The translations under genes were made by a program, and so were the position numbers. Below, one piece after another: positions 53,845 through 62,353 of a stretch of 64,000 nt of DNA. The DNA comes from Dongia_A sp039808885 (lineage in GTDB: Bacteria > Pseudomonadota > Alphaproteobacteria > Dongiales > Dongiaceae), in NCBI GenBank assembly GCA_039808885.1, contig JBDHTX010000006.1, positions 118,395 to 182,394 of the forward strand, in the 5' to 3' direction. Each line of letters opens with the position of its first letter. Position 1 is the first letter of the stretch. The notes below the pieces were generated by a model. The model made no database searches. It had not been told where the DNA came from and worked only from the letters and a program-made list of their open reading frames with translations.

Positions 53845-54387
53845 ATGCGAAACGCGGTCACGCGGGTCGGCGAGGCGGACATTACCGACCGGCTCGTCGA
53901 AGCCGATGACATCACCTCCGAAATGATCCGCCGTATGACGGCCTATCTCACGCGCAAGCGGGGCGACCGCCTGATCGCCGCGCGCGAGGATATCGACCCC
54001 GTCGAACTCCGCGAGTTCCTGCCCTACATGGTGCTGGTCGACATCCAGGCAAAGCCGCTGCGCGTTTTCTACCGGCTGGTGGGGACCAGGATCGCCGAGT
54101 TCTATGGCGAATTCACCGGCACCTGGATGCACGAGCGGCAAATCAGCGACGCCTATCGCCAGATCGCCGAGAACATCTATCGCACGCTGATCGAAACCAA
54201 GGCGCCCGTCTTCGGGCTGACCGAGATGCGCACCCGCTACGACGCGGTGGTGAGCTACGAGTGGGGCTACTTCCCGCTGTCCAGCGACGGCGTCACCGTC
54301 ACCGGCGGCCTGGAAATCGAATCGCCGGAGCGCCGCGTCATCGGCGTGCCGCCCGGTCTGGCCGATGCATTTGTGCGCGGCGGCTGA
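53845..54387 (+). CDS. PAS_5-type single PAS-domain protein
   Basis: A 180-residue soluble protein dominated by one PAS-like domain: L-R-E-F-L-P-Y-M-V-L-V-D-I (about 55-67), F-Y-R-L-V-G-T-R-I-A-E-F-Y-G-E-F-T-G-T-W and a C-terminal P-L-S-S-D-G-V-T-V-T-G-G. Such stand-alone proteins are frequent in Rhodospirillales and Rhizobiales and have no known output. The gene stands alone, divergent from the transpeptidase and convergent with glpK. Confidence 0.78.
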   Translation: MRNAVTRVGEADITDRLVEADDITSEMIRRMTAYLTRKRGDRLIAAREDIDPVELREFLPYMVLVDIQAKPLRVFYRLVGTRIAEFYGEFTGTWMHERQISDAYRQIAENIYRTLIETKAPVFGLTEMRTRYDAVVSYEWGYFPLSSDGVTVTGGLEIESPERRVIGVPPGLADAFVRGG

Positions 54388-54391
54388 CCGC

Positions 54392-55867
54392 CTAGCTCTG
54401 CACCCGCTTCACCGCCGCGCGCCAGCCGGCATAGAGCTGGTCGCGCATCGCGTCCTGCATCGCCGGGCGAAACAGCCGGTCGCTCTGCCAGTTGCCGGCG
54501 ACTTCGCCGATATTAGCGAACAGGCCGGACCCGAGCCCGGCGCAGGTGGCGGCCCCCAGCGCGGTGGTTTCCGTCACCACCGGGCGCTCGACCGGCACAT
54601 TCAGGATGTCGGCCAGGAACTGCATGACCCAGTCGTTGCGCACCATGCCGCCATCGACGCGAAGCCGGCTCGGCGCCTGGCCGCCGTCGCCGGCCATCGC
54701 CGCCATCAAGTCGCGGGTCTGGTAGCACACGGCTTCCAGCGCCGAGCGCACGATCTCGGCGATGCCGGTGTCGCGGGTCAGCCCGATGATGGCGCCGCGC
54801 GCCGAGGGGTCCCAGTACGGCGCGCCGAGGCCGGTGAAGGCCGGCACCAGATAGACGCCGTTGGTGCCGGCGATGGAGCGCGCCAGGGCCTCCGTCTCGC
54901 CCGCCTGGTGAATGAGCTTCAACCCGTCGCGCAGCCATTGCACGGCGGCGCCGGCGACGAAGATGCTGCCCTCGATGGCATAGGCCAGCTCGCCCTTCAG
55001 CTTGTAGCCGACGGTGGTCAGCAGGCGGTTGTGCGAGGTGACCGCCTTGCCGCCGGTGTTGAGCAGGGCGAAGCAGCCGGTGCCGTAGGTGCTCTTGATC
55101 ATGCCGGGCTGGAAGCAGGCCTGGCCGATCAGCGCCGCCTGCTGGTCGCCGGCGATCCCGGCGATCGGCAAGGCGATGCCCGCCGTTTCCTTGCTGCTGC
55201 GGCCGAAATCGTCGGCGCATTCCAGCACCGTGGGCAGCATGCTCTTCGGCACCTGGAACAGTTCCAGCAGTTCCTCGTCCCAGCTCATGCTGTGGATGTT
55301 GAACAGCATGGTGCGTGAGGCGTTAGTGACGTCGGTCGCATGCACCTTGCCACCGGTCAGGCGCCAGAGCAGGAAGCTGTCGATGGTGCCCATGGCGAGC
55401 TCGCCGCGCGCCGCCGCCTCCTGCGCGCCGGCGACATTCTCCAGCAGCCAGCGCACCTTGGTGGCGGAGAAATAGGAATCGATCAGCAGGCCGGTCTTGG
55501 CCTGGATCTTCGGCTCCCAGCCCTGCGCGATCAGCTGCTTGCAGAGCGGTGCGCCGCGGCGATCCTGCCAGACGATGGCGTTGTGGATCGGTTTGCCGGT
55601 CTTGCGGTCCCAGACGACGGTGGTCTCGCGCTGGTTGGTGATGCCGATGGCGCGCGGCGTGCCGGCCGGCGCCTTGGCCAGCGCGTCGCGGACGACCTGC
55701 TGCACGTCGCGCCAGATCTGTTCGGCATCGTGCTCGACCCAGCCCGGCTGCGGAAAGACCTGCGGCAGCTCGCGCTGCGCGGTCGCCTGGGGCTCGCCCT
55801 TGAGGTCGAACAGGATGGCGCGGCTCGACGTCGTGCCCTGGTCGATCGACAGGATGAAATCAGGCAT
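54392..55867 (-). CDS. glpK: Glycerol kinase
   Basis: A 491-residue FGGY-family kinase making glycerol 3-phosphate. Signature motifs are S-I-D-Q-G-T-T-S-S-R (6-15), T-N-Q-R-E-T (about 81-86), the metal/ATP region G-D-Q-Q-A-A-L and the G-G-M-V-R-N-D block near 403-409. Length matches GlpK. It follows upp by 12 bases in the same direction, an unusual pairing; no glpF or glpD is in the window. Confidence 0.96.
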   Translation of the reverse strand: MPDFILSIDQGTTSSRAILFDLKGEPQATAQRELPQVFPQPGWVEHDAEQIWRDVQQVVRDALAKAPAGTPRAIGITNQRETTVVWDRKTGKPIHNAIVWQDRRGAPLCKQLIAQGWEPKIQAKTGLLIDSYFSATKVRWLLENVAGAQEAAARGELAMGTIDSFLLWRLTGGKVHATDVTNASRTMLFNIHSMSWDEELLELFQVPKSMLPTVLECADDFGRSSKETAGIALPIAGIAGDQQAALIGQACFQPGMIKSTYGTGCFALLNTGGKAVTSHNRLLTTVGYKLKGELAYAIEGSIFVAGAAVQWLRDGLKLIHQAGETEALARSIAGTNGVYLVPAFTGLGAPYWDPSARGAIIGLTRDTGIAEIVRSALEAVCYQTRDLMAAMAGDGGQAPSRLRVDGGMVRNDWVMQFLADILNVPVERPVVTETTALGAATCAGLGSGLFANIGEVAGNWQSDRLFRPAMQDAMRDQLYAGWRAAVKRVQS

Positions 55868-55879
55868 CTCCCGTGCCCC

Positions 55880-56533
55880 TCACTTGGTGCCGAACAGGCG
55901 GTCACCGGCATCGCCCAGCCCGGGCACGATGTAGGCATTCTCGTTCAGATGCGAATCCAGCGAGGCGGCGTAGACGGGAATCTTGGGATGCGCCTGCTGG
56001 AACACGCGCACGCCCTCGGGGGCGGCGACCAGCACCATCATGCGGATGTTGTCGTCGCTGACGCCACGCTTGTTCAAGGTATCGGCCGCGGCGGCGGCGG
56101 AATGGCCGGTCGCCAGCATCGGGTCGACCAGGATGAAGAGCCGCCCCTCCGGGTCCGGCAGCTTCACGAAATACTCGACCGGCATCTTTGTGACATGGTC
56201 GCGATAGAGCCCGATATGGCCGACCCGCGCCGTCGGGATCAGCTCCATGAGGCCATCGGCCATGCCGAGGCCGGCGCGCAGGATCGGCACCACGGCGACC
56301 TTCTTGCCGAGCAGGATCGGCGCGTTGAAGCGGGTCAACGGCGTCTCGATCGGCGTCGTCGTCAACGGCAGGTTGCGGGTGATCTCGTAGCCCATCAGCA
56401 GCGCGATCTCCTTCAAAAGCTGCCGGAACAGGATGGTGGGGGTGTTCTTGTCCCGCATCATGCTGAGCTTGTGCTGGATCAGCGGGTGATCCATCACGAA
56501 CAGGTTGGGGAATTCGGGGAAGGTCTTCGGCAT
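55880..56533 (-). CDS. upp: Uracil phosphoribosyltransferase
   Basis: A 217-residue salvage enzyme making UMP from uracil and PRPP. The PRPP-binding loop V-D-P-M-L-A-T-G-H-S-A (about 130-140) and the uracil site near the C-terminus (Y-I-V-P-G-L-G-D-A-G-D-R-L-F-G-T-K) are intact. It leads an apparent two-gene operon with glpK. The upstream gap is mainly a family A repeat. Confidence 0.96.
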   Translation of the reverse strand: MPKTFPEFPNLFVMDHPLIQHKLSMMRDKNTPTILFRQLLKEIALLMGYEITRNLPLTTTPIETPLTRFNAPILLGKKVAVVPILRAGLGMADGLMELIPTARVGHIGLYRDHVTKMPVEYFVKLPDPEGRLFILVDPMLATGHSAAAAADTLNKRGVSDDNIRMMVLVAAPEGVRVFQQAHPKIPVYAASLDSHLNENAYIVPGLGDAGDRLFGTK

Positions 56534-56642
56534 GGGAGCCCCCTGGATGATCTTTGTTCTGGGCAGTTGAACCGCCGTTGCTGGGCAACACTAATCGTCG
56601 AGACCGACCCGTCAAGCTAATCCCCTCCCCCTCAGCGAATCT

Positions 56643-56857
56643 CCTTCCCCCCTTGCGGGGGAAGGCAGCGGAGGTTTAGCGAGCACAGCGAGCTTAGCCG
56701 CAGCCGGAAGGGGGGGCGCACGCCCAGCGGACGAATGTCCGCATTCGCGAACGGGCGCGTGCGCATCGCCGGAGGCGATCGTGAGCGAAAATCCAATGTC
56801 GTCAAACCTGGCGCTGCATCACCCCCCTTCCCCACCTTCCCCCGCAAGGGGGGAAGG
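56643..56857. repeat. Dispersed palindromic intergenic repeat, family A, copy 2
   Basis: The 23-bp arms (56643-56665 and 56835-56857) are identical to those at 21820-22005, and much of the 169-bp middle is shared. It fills most of the 357-bp gene-free stretch 56534-56890, in which nothing else was recognised except possible upp promoter sequence. Confidence 0.85.
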
Positions 56858-56890
56858 GGCGCTCCGAGCGTTGGTAGGGAACTGTCGCGC

Positions 56891-57892
56891 CTAAATCACC
56901 TGGAAACCGTGCTTGTACGGGTCGCGGTCGTCGATGAAGATGGTGTTGTAGCCGGTGATCCTGGCCCAGCCTTCGACCGAGGGCACCACGGCGTCGTAGT
57001 TCCCCGCCTTGGCCGCCTGCACCACCCGGCCCTTGAACAGGCTGCCGATGATGCTCTCGTGCACGAAGGCATCGCCGACCTTGAGCTTGCCCTTGGCGGC
57101 AAGCTGGGCGATGCGGGCGGAGGTGCCGGTGCCGCAGGGCGAACGGTCGATCGCCTTGTCGCCATAGAAAACGGCGTTGCGGGCATGCGCCTCGGGATGC
57201 TTCGGAGCACCCGTCCACAGGATGTGGCTGAGGCCCTTGATGGTGGGGTTCTCGGGGTGCTGGAACATGTATTTGGCGTTCAGGTTCTTGCGCAGCACCG
57301 GGCTCATCTGGACCAGCTGGCCGGCGGTGAAATCGGCCATGTCGCGATAACCGGGCTGCGGCTCGACAATGGCGTAGAAATTGCCGCCATAGGCGACGTC
57401 GACCTTGATCGGGCCGATGCCGGGGCAGTCCGCCTCCAGCCCGGTCGAATGCAGGAAGGCCGGCACGTTGGTCAGCCGCACCGATTCGACGTATTCGCCG
57501 ACCTGGTTGTATTCGGCGATGACCAGGCCGGCCGGCGTTTCCAGGCGCAGCACGCCGGGGGTCTTGGGCCGTACCAGACCCTGTTCCACCGCGACGGTCA
57601 CGGTGCCGATGGTGCCGTGGCCGCACATGGGCAGGCAGCCGGAAGTCTCGATGAACAGGATGCCGATGTCGCAATCCTCGCGCGTCGGCGGATAGAGGAT
57701 GCTGCCCGACATCATGTCGTGGCCGCGCGGCTCGAACATCAGGCCGGTGCGGATCCAGTCGAACTCGGCCAGGAAATGCTGGCGCCGCTCGCTCATGCTG
57801 GCGCCCTTGAGCTGCGGCCCGCCGCCCATGACCACGCGCACGGGATTACCGCAGGTATGGGCGTCGACGCAGGAAAAGGTGAATTTGGCCAT
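56891..57892 (-). CDS. 4-hydroxyproline 2-epimerase
   Basis: A 333-residue proline-racemase superfamily enzyme. Both catalytic cysteines are present: C90 in M-C-G-H-G-T-I-G and C253 in S-P-C-G-T-G-T-S-A, the pair required for epimerisation rather than dehydration. M-G-G-G-P and E-P-R-G-H-D-M-M-S-G stretches fit hydroxyproline epimerases that turn trans-4-hydroxy-L-proline into cis-4-hydroxy-D-proline. No downstream pathway genes (dehydrogenase, deaminase) are nearby. Proline racemase is less likely. Confidence 0.88.
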   Translation of the reverse strand: MAKFTFSCVDAHTCGNPVRVVMGGGPQLKGASMSERRQHFLAEFDWIRTGLMFEPRGHDMMSGSILYPPTREDCDIGILFIETSGCLPMCGHGTIGTVTVAVEQGLVRPKTPGVLRLETPAGLVIAEYNQVGEYVESVRLTNVPAFLHSTGLEADCPGIGPIKVDVAYGGNFYAIVEPQPGYRDMADFTAGQLVQMSPVLRKNLNAKYMFQHPENPTIKGLSHILWTGAPKHPEAHARNAVFYGDKAIDRSPCGTGTSARIAQLAAKGKLKVGDAFVHESIIGSLFKGRVVQAAKAGNYDAVVPSVEGWARITGYNTIFIDDRDPYKHGFQVI

Positions 57893-57975
57893 GGCGCAAT
57901 CTATCCGCTTCGGGTGGTTGTTACCTGCCCGAAACGGCCGGAATATGCAATAGGGTCAGCTGCTTGGTCGCAATT

Positions 57976-58392
57976 CTAGCGCTGACGCAGCAGGTCGCGG
58001 ATCTCGGTCAGCAGCTTCTCGCTGGTGGTCGGTGCCGGCGGAGCGGCGGGCGCGGCGGCCTCCTGCTTGCGGAAGCGGTTCACCTGCTTGACCAGGATGA
58101 ACACGGCGAAGGCCACGATCAGGAAGTTGATGATGGCGTTGAGGAAGACGCCGTAGTTGACGGTGACCGCGCCGGCATCCTTCGCCGCTTTCAGCGAAGC
58201 GTACTCTTCGCCCTTCAACACCACGAAGAAGTTGGAGAAATCGATGCCGTTCATGATGTAGCCGATGGGCGGCATGATGATGTCGTTGACCAGCGAGTTC
58301 ACGACGGACGTGAACGCCGCGCCGATGATGATGCCGACGGCAAGGTCAAGCACGTTGCCGCGCATGGCAAAATCGCGAAATTCCTTGAGCAT
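57976..58392 (-). CDS. mscL: Large-conductance mechanosensitive channel MscL
   Basis: A 138-residue channel that releases solutes on osmotic downshock. The N-terminal F-R-D-F-A-M-R-G-N-V-L-D-L-A-V-G-I-I-I-G-A-A-F is the conserved amphipathic plus first membrane helix; the second helix is at about 75-100. A charged C-terminal bundle ends in L-L-T-E-I-R-D-L-L. It stands alone. An osmotic role fits the osmolyte theme of the region, though MscL is near universal. Confidence 0.96.
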   Translation of the reverse strand: MLKEFRDFAMRGNVLDLAVGIIIGAAFTSVVNSLVNDIIMPPIGYIMNGIDFSNFFVVLKGEEYASLKAAKDAGAVTVNYGVFLNAIINFLIVAFAVFILVKQVNRFRKQEAAAPAAPPAPTTSEKLLTEIRDLLRQR

Positions 58393-58615
58393 GGCTCCCC
58401 CTCTAGTCCGACCACAGTGATCCGCCCCTTGGCGTCCGACCCGTGCCGGTCTTGCCGCCAGTTTGGTTGCGAATCCCCACGTTCCGCAAGGGCGTTAAAC
58501 CTGTAAACTGTGACATTGCGCGGGCAAATCCGGGCCCGCCCTCGCACTTGCCGGACGCCGGCAAAGCGGCGAAGGTTCCTGCCGACCTGCCACCTCCGGA
58601 TTCGGACCGTCTCTC

Positions 58616-59449
58616 ATGCCCGCCGCCGCCGACCAGCCGCCTTCGACGCCCCAGCGGGCCCTGTTCAGGCTGGACGGGCGCGTGGCGGTGGTGACTGGCG
58701 CTGCCGGGCATCTCGGCCGGGCGATCGCCGCCGGCCTGGCGGAGGCGGGCGCGCGGACGATCCTGGTGGGCCGCACCGAGCCGACGCTCGCCGCCTTCGC
58801 CGCGGAGCTGAACGGGCGCGGCCTGGTCGCCGAGACCGCAATCTGCGATGTCACCCAGGCGGCGCAGATCGAGGCCCTGGTCGCCCGCATCGGCGATTCC
58901 TGGGGCGGCCTGGACGTGCTGGTGAACAACGCCCATGCCGGCCGCGCGGGCGTGATGGCGGACAGCAAGAAGGCCGACTATCTCGGCGCCATGGAGATCG
59001 CCGTGGCGGCGGCGGCGGAATTCGTGAACGCGGCCCACGGCCTGCTGCGGCAAGCGGCGGCGCGCAACGGCGACGCGGCGGTGATCAACATATCGTCCAT
59101 GTACGGCATGGTCAGCCCGGACCCCCGCGTCTACGGCACCTCGAAGATGAACAACCCGCCCCATTACGGTGCGGCAAAGGCCGCGCTCATCCAATATACG
59201 CGCTACGCCGCCTGCCATTTGGCGCCGGACGGCATCCGGGTCAACGCGATCAGCCCCGGCCCCTTCCCGCCCGAGGCGGTGTGCGAGCGTGATCCAGGCT
59301 TCTGCGGCAAGCTGATGGACAAGGTGCCGATGGGTCGCCTGGGCAAGCCCGACGACCTGAAGGGTGCGGCGGTGTTCCTGGCCAGTCCCGCCGCGCGCTT
59401 CGTGACCGGCGCGAACCTGCCGGTCGATGGCGGCTGGACCGCCTGGTGA
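58616..59449 (+). CDS. Short-chain dehydrogenase/reductase (PtmA-like sugar locus member)
   Basis: A 277-residue SDR. The cofactor motif is V-T-G-A-A-G-H-L-G-R-A-I (26-37), with N-N-A-H-A-G near 110, catalytic Ser in N-I-S-S-M-Y-G and Y-G-A-A-K in the active site. S-S-M-Y-G-M-V-S-P-D is typical of SDRs in legionaminic/pseudaminic-type loci such as PtmA. Its stop overlaps the next gene's ATG (TGATG). It probably works on an activated sugar or nonulosonate intermediate; the exact step is unknown. Confidence 0.82.
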   Translation: MPAAADQPPSTPQRALFRLDGRVAVVTGAAGHLGRAIAAGLAEAGARTILVGRTEPTLAAFAAELNGRGLVAETAICDVTQAAQIEALVARIGDSWGGLDVLVNNAHAGRAGVMADSKKADYLGAMEIAVAAAAEFVNAAHGLLRQAAARNGDAAVINISSMYGMVSPDPRVYGTSKMNNPPHYGAAKAALIQYTRYAACHLAPDGIRVNAISPGPFPPEAVCERDPGFCGKLMDKVPMGRLGKPDDLKGAAVFLASPAARFVTGANLPVDGGWTAW

Positions 59450-61104
59450 TGGGAACTCGCCGGCCGCGCCGCCGCATCGTCCTGCAGGCGCGCACGTCAT
59501 CCACCCGGCTGCCCGGCAAGGTGCTGCTGCCGGTCGCCGGGTTGCCGCTGGCGGTGCTGGCCGCCAAACGCGCCGGGCAGGACGGGTCCGAGGTCGTGGT
59601 CGCCACCTCGACCGACCCGGGCGACGACGCGCTGGCCGAGACCCTCAGGCGGCATGGCATCGCCTGCGTGCGCGGGCCGCTCGACGACGTGCTGGCCCGG
59701 TTCATTCTCGCCACCGGCGATCTCGCCGGCGACGACATCTGCATCCGCTTCACCGCCGACAATGTCTTCCCCGACAGCGCGTTTGCCAATCGCGTCGCCG
59801 GCGCCGTCGAGCATGAGGGGCATGATTGGGCCGGCTTCTCCGGCGGCAGCGACGGCCTGCCCTATGGCCTCGCCGGCGAGGCCTTCCGCGTCCATCTGCT
59901 GCGCGAAGCGGACCGCAGCACGACGGACCAGCAGGACCGCGAGCATGTCTCGCCGTGGATCACGCGCAAGGTCGGCCGCCATCTGACGACCATGCCGCGC
60001 GATCCGGCGCGCGATTTCTCCGCCCTGCGCTGCACGGTGGACACGCTGGAGGATTACCGCACGGTTTCGGCCGCGCTGGCCGGGTTGAAAGACCCGGTGG
60101 GCGCACCTTATCTCGAGCTCTGCCGACGCCTCGCCGACTGGTTCGCGGCAGCGGCGCCGCCGGTTCCCGCGCGGATCGTCGACGGCGAATTGCAGGCGAG
60201 CCTGGTGCTGGGCGGCGTGCAATTCGGGTTGAACTACGGGATCGCCAACCGGACCGGCGCGCCGGACGACGCGGAGCTGCGCGCCATCCTCGACCTCGCA
60301 GAACGGTCCGGGATCACCCATCTCGACACCGCCGCCGGCTATGGCGACAGCGAGGCGCGGATCGGCGCGGCGCTGACCGAGCGCTCGCCGCTGCACGTCA
60401 TCACCAAGCTGCCGCCGGACCTCATGGCTGGCGATCCCGACGGAGAGGCCCTCACGGCCCGCACCATCGGCGCCCTGGAGCGCTCGCGCGAGCGGCTGAA
60501 GCGGAAGGTTCTGGACGCCGTCCTGCTGCACCGCTTCGAGCATTATGGCGATGGCAAGAGCGCCGTGTGGTCGCATCTGCGGATGCAGCAAGGCCAAGGC
60601 CAGATCGGCCGCATCGGCTGCTCCATCTACAGTCCCTCCGAGTTGCTGGCCCTGCTGCGCGACCCGGATGTGCGGCTGATACAGCTGCCTTTTAATATCC
60701 TGGACCGGCGCTGGCTTTCCGCCGACGTACAGCAGGCGATCACCGCGCGGCCCGACGTGATCCTCCACGGGCGTTCGGCCCTGCTGCAGGGGCTGCTGAC
60801 GCTGGACGATCCCGCACGCTGGCCGTGCGATCGCGCGCTCGCGGAAAGTTGCATTGCCGCACTTACGGGATTGGCACGCGACCTCGGGCGGCGTGGCGTC
60901 GTCGACCTGTGCTTCGCCTATGCGCGCTCGCAGACCTGGCTGGCCGGCATCGTCGTCGGCGCGGAAACCGCGGCACAGATGGCGGAGAATGTTGAACTCT
61001 TCCGCGCTCCCGCGTTGACACCGGACCAGGTTGCGCAGGTCGCGCAGGGAATTCCCGAGGTTCCGGAAAACCTGCTCGATCCATCGCGCTGGCCGAAGAG
61101 CTAA
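59449..61104 (+). CDS. Fusion of SpsF-like cytidylyltransferase and aldo/keto reductase
   Basis: A 551-residue two-domain protein. Residues about 8-235 form a nucleotidyltransferase of the SpsF/CMP-sugar synthetase type (L-Q-A-R-T-S-S-T-R-L-P-G-K-V-L-L, then G-P-L-D-D-V-L-A-R-F and I-R-F-T-A-D-N). Residues about 245-545 form an aldo/keto reductase (L-G-G-V-Q-F-G-L-N-Y-G-I, catalytic Tyr in D-T-A-A-G-Y-G-D-S-E, Lys in V-I-T-K-L, His in V-L-L-H-R-F). It would activate a sugar acid with CTP and reduce a partner. It is coupled to the SDR gene. ATG at 59449; GTG at 59446 is an alternative. Confidence 0.8.
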   Translation: MGTRRPRRRIVLQARTSSTRLPGKVLLPVAGLPLAVLAAKRAGQDGSEVVVATSTDPGDDALAETLRRHGIACVRGPLDDVLARFILATGDLAGDDICIRFTADNVFPDSAFANRVAGAVEHEGHDWAGFSGGSDGLPYGLAGEAFRVHLLREADRSTTDQQDREHVSPWITRKVGRHLTTMPRDPARDFSALRCTVDTLEDYRTVSAALAGLKDPVGAPYLELCRRLADWFAAAAPPVPARIVDGELQASLVLGGVQFGLNYGIANRTGAPDDAELRAILDLAERSGITHLDTAAGYGDSEARIGAALTERSPLHVITKLPPDLMAGDPDGEALTARTIGALERSRERLKRKVLDAVLLHRFEHYGDGKSAVWSHLRMQQGQGQIGRIGCSIYSPSELLALLRDPDVRLIQLPFNILDRRWLSADVQQAITARPDVILHGRSALLQGLLTLDDPARWPCDRALAESCIAALTGLARDLGRRGVVDLCFAYARSQTWLAGIVVGAETAAQMAENVELFRAPALTPDQVAQVAQGIPEVPENLLDPSRWPKS

Positions 61105-61135
61105 GATCGGGGTGACGGCCGCGTGAGCGGAGGGC

Positions 61136-62353
61136 CTACGAGATGACGCTGCCCAGCGCCTCGACCACGCGTTCCACATCCGCATCGGTCAGGTCCGGAT
61201 AGAGCGGGATCGACAGCACGCGGTCGTAGTAGCGGGTCGAGCCGGGCAGGTCGAGATCGCCGTAGAGTTCGCGGTAATAGGGCTGGCGATGGACCGGCAG
61301 GTAGTGCACCTGGGTGCCGATGCCCTGCGCCTTCAGCTCCGCCATCACCTGGGCGCGGCTTTTGCCGATCAGGTTGTAGTCGACGAGGATGGCGTAGAGG
61401 TGCAGCGCCGGATTCTGCCGGCGATCGGCGACCCAGACCGGGCAGATGGCGGGCTCGAGCGCCTGTAGCAGGCGGTCATAGAGCGCCGCGATTTCGCGCC
61501 GGCGGGCGACGAAGCGCGGCAGCTTCCTCATCTGGCTCAGGCCCAGGGCGCAGGCGAAATCGGTGATGCGGTAGTTCGGCCCCAGGGCGTGCATCTCGTA
61601 GTACCACGGGTTGACGCCGCCGTCGCGGTCGCGGGCCTGGGCGGCGATCTTGAACGCCGCCGGATCGCGCGTCATGCCGTGGTTGCGCAGCAGCCGCATG
61701 CGTTCGGCGAGGCCGTCATCGTTGGTCGTGGTGACGCCGCCCTCGCCCGTGGTCATGGTCTTGACCGGATGGAGCGAGAAGCAGGCCATGCGGCTCAAGG
61801 TGCAATCGCCCGAGCGCGCCATGACGCCGTTGCCGGCGGGATGCACGCTACCCAGGGCATGGCAGGCATCCTCGATGACGTCCAGGCCGTGGCGATCCGC
61901 GACCTCGCGGATCGCCGGCATGTCGGCGACGAAGCCGTTCACATGCACCGGCAGCACGGCGCGCAGCCGGTATTTGCCGCCGGCGCGGGCGATGGCCGCC
62001 TCCAGCGTCTTGGCGGTGAGCAGGCCGTTGTCCGGATCGACATCGGCGAAGACGACGTCGGCGCCGCAGAAGCGCGCCGCGTTGGCGGTGGCGAGGAAGG
62101 TCAGCGTCGGCACGACCACCGCCTCACCCGGCTTCAGGTCGAGCGCCATGCAGGCCAGGTGCAAGGCCGCGGTGCCGCTGTTGCTGGCGATCGCGTGGCG
62201 GGCGCCGACGAATTCGGCGAAGGCGGCCTCGAACTTGCCGATTGTGGGGCCGGTGGTCAGGTAGTCGCCGCGCAGCGCCTCGCTGACCGCCGCCAGATCG
62301 TCCGCGTCGATGGACTGGCGGCCATAGGGAAGAAAGGGCCGCTCTGTGCTCAC
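61136..62353 (-). CDS. pseC: UDP-4-amino-4,6-dideoxy-N-acetyl-altrosamine transaminase
   Basis: A 405-residue DegT/DnrJ/EryC1 aminotransferase. The start P-F-L-P-Y-G-R-Q-S-I-D-A-D-D-L and T-G-P-T-I-G-K-F-E match PseC, and the PLP lysine lies in S-L-H-P-V-K-T-M-T-T-G-E-G-G. It performs the second step of CMP-pseudaminic acid synthesis, after PseB. The GTG start at 62353 overlaps the pseB stop by four bases. Convergent with the fusion gene. Pseudaminic acid usually decorates flagellin, and motAB is in the window. Confidence 0.9.
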   Translation of the reverse strand: MSTERPFLPYGRQSIDADDLAAVSEALRGDYLTTGPTIGKFEAAFAEFVGARHAIASNSGTAALHLACMALDLKPGEAVVVPTLTFLATANAARFCGADVVFADVDPDNGLLTAKTLEAAIARAGGKYRLRAVLPVHVNGFVADMPAIREVADRHGLDVIEDACHALGSVHPAGNGVMARSGDCTLSRMACFSLHPVKTMTTGEGGVTTTNDDGLAERMRLLRNHGMTRDPAAFKIAAQARDRDGGVNPWYYEMHALGPNYRITDFACALGLSQMRKLPRFVARRREIAALYDRLLQALEPAICPVWVADRRQNPALHLYAILVDYNLIGKSRAQVMAELKAQGIGTQVHYLPVHRQPYYRELYGDLDLPGSTRYYDRVLSIPLYPDLTDADVERVVEALGSVIS

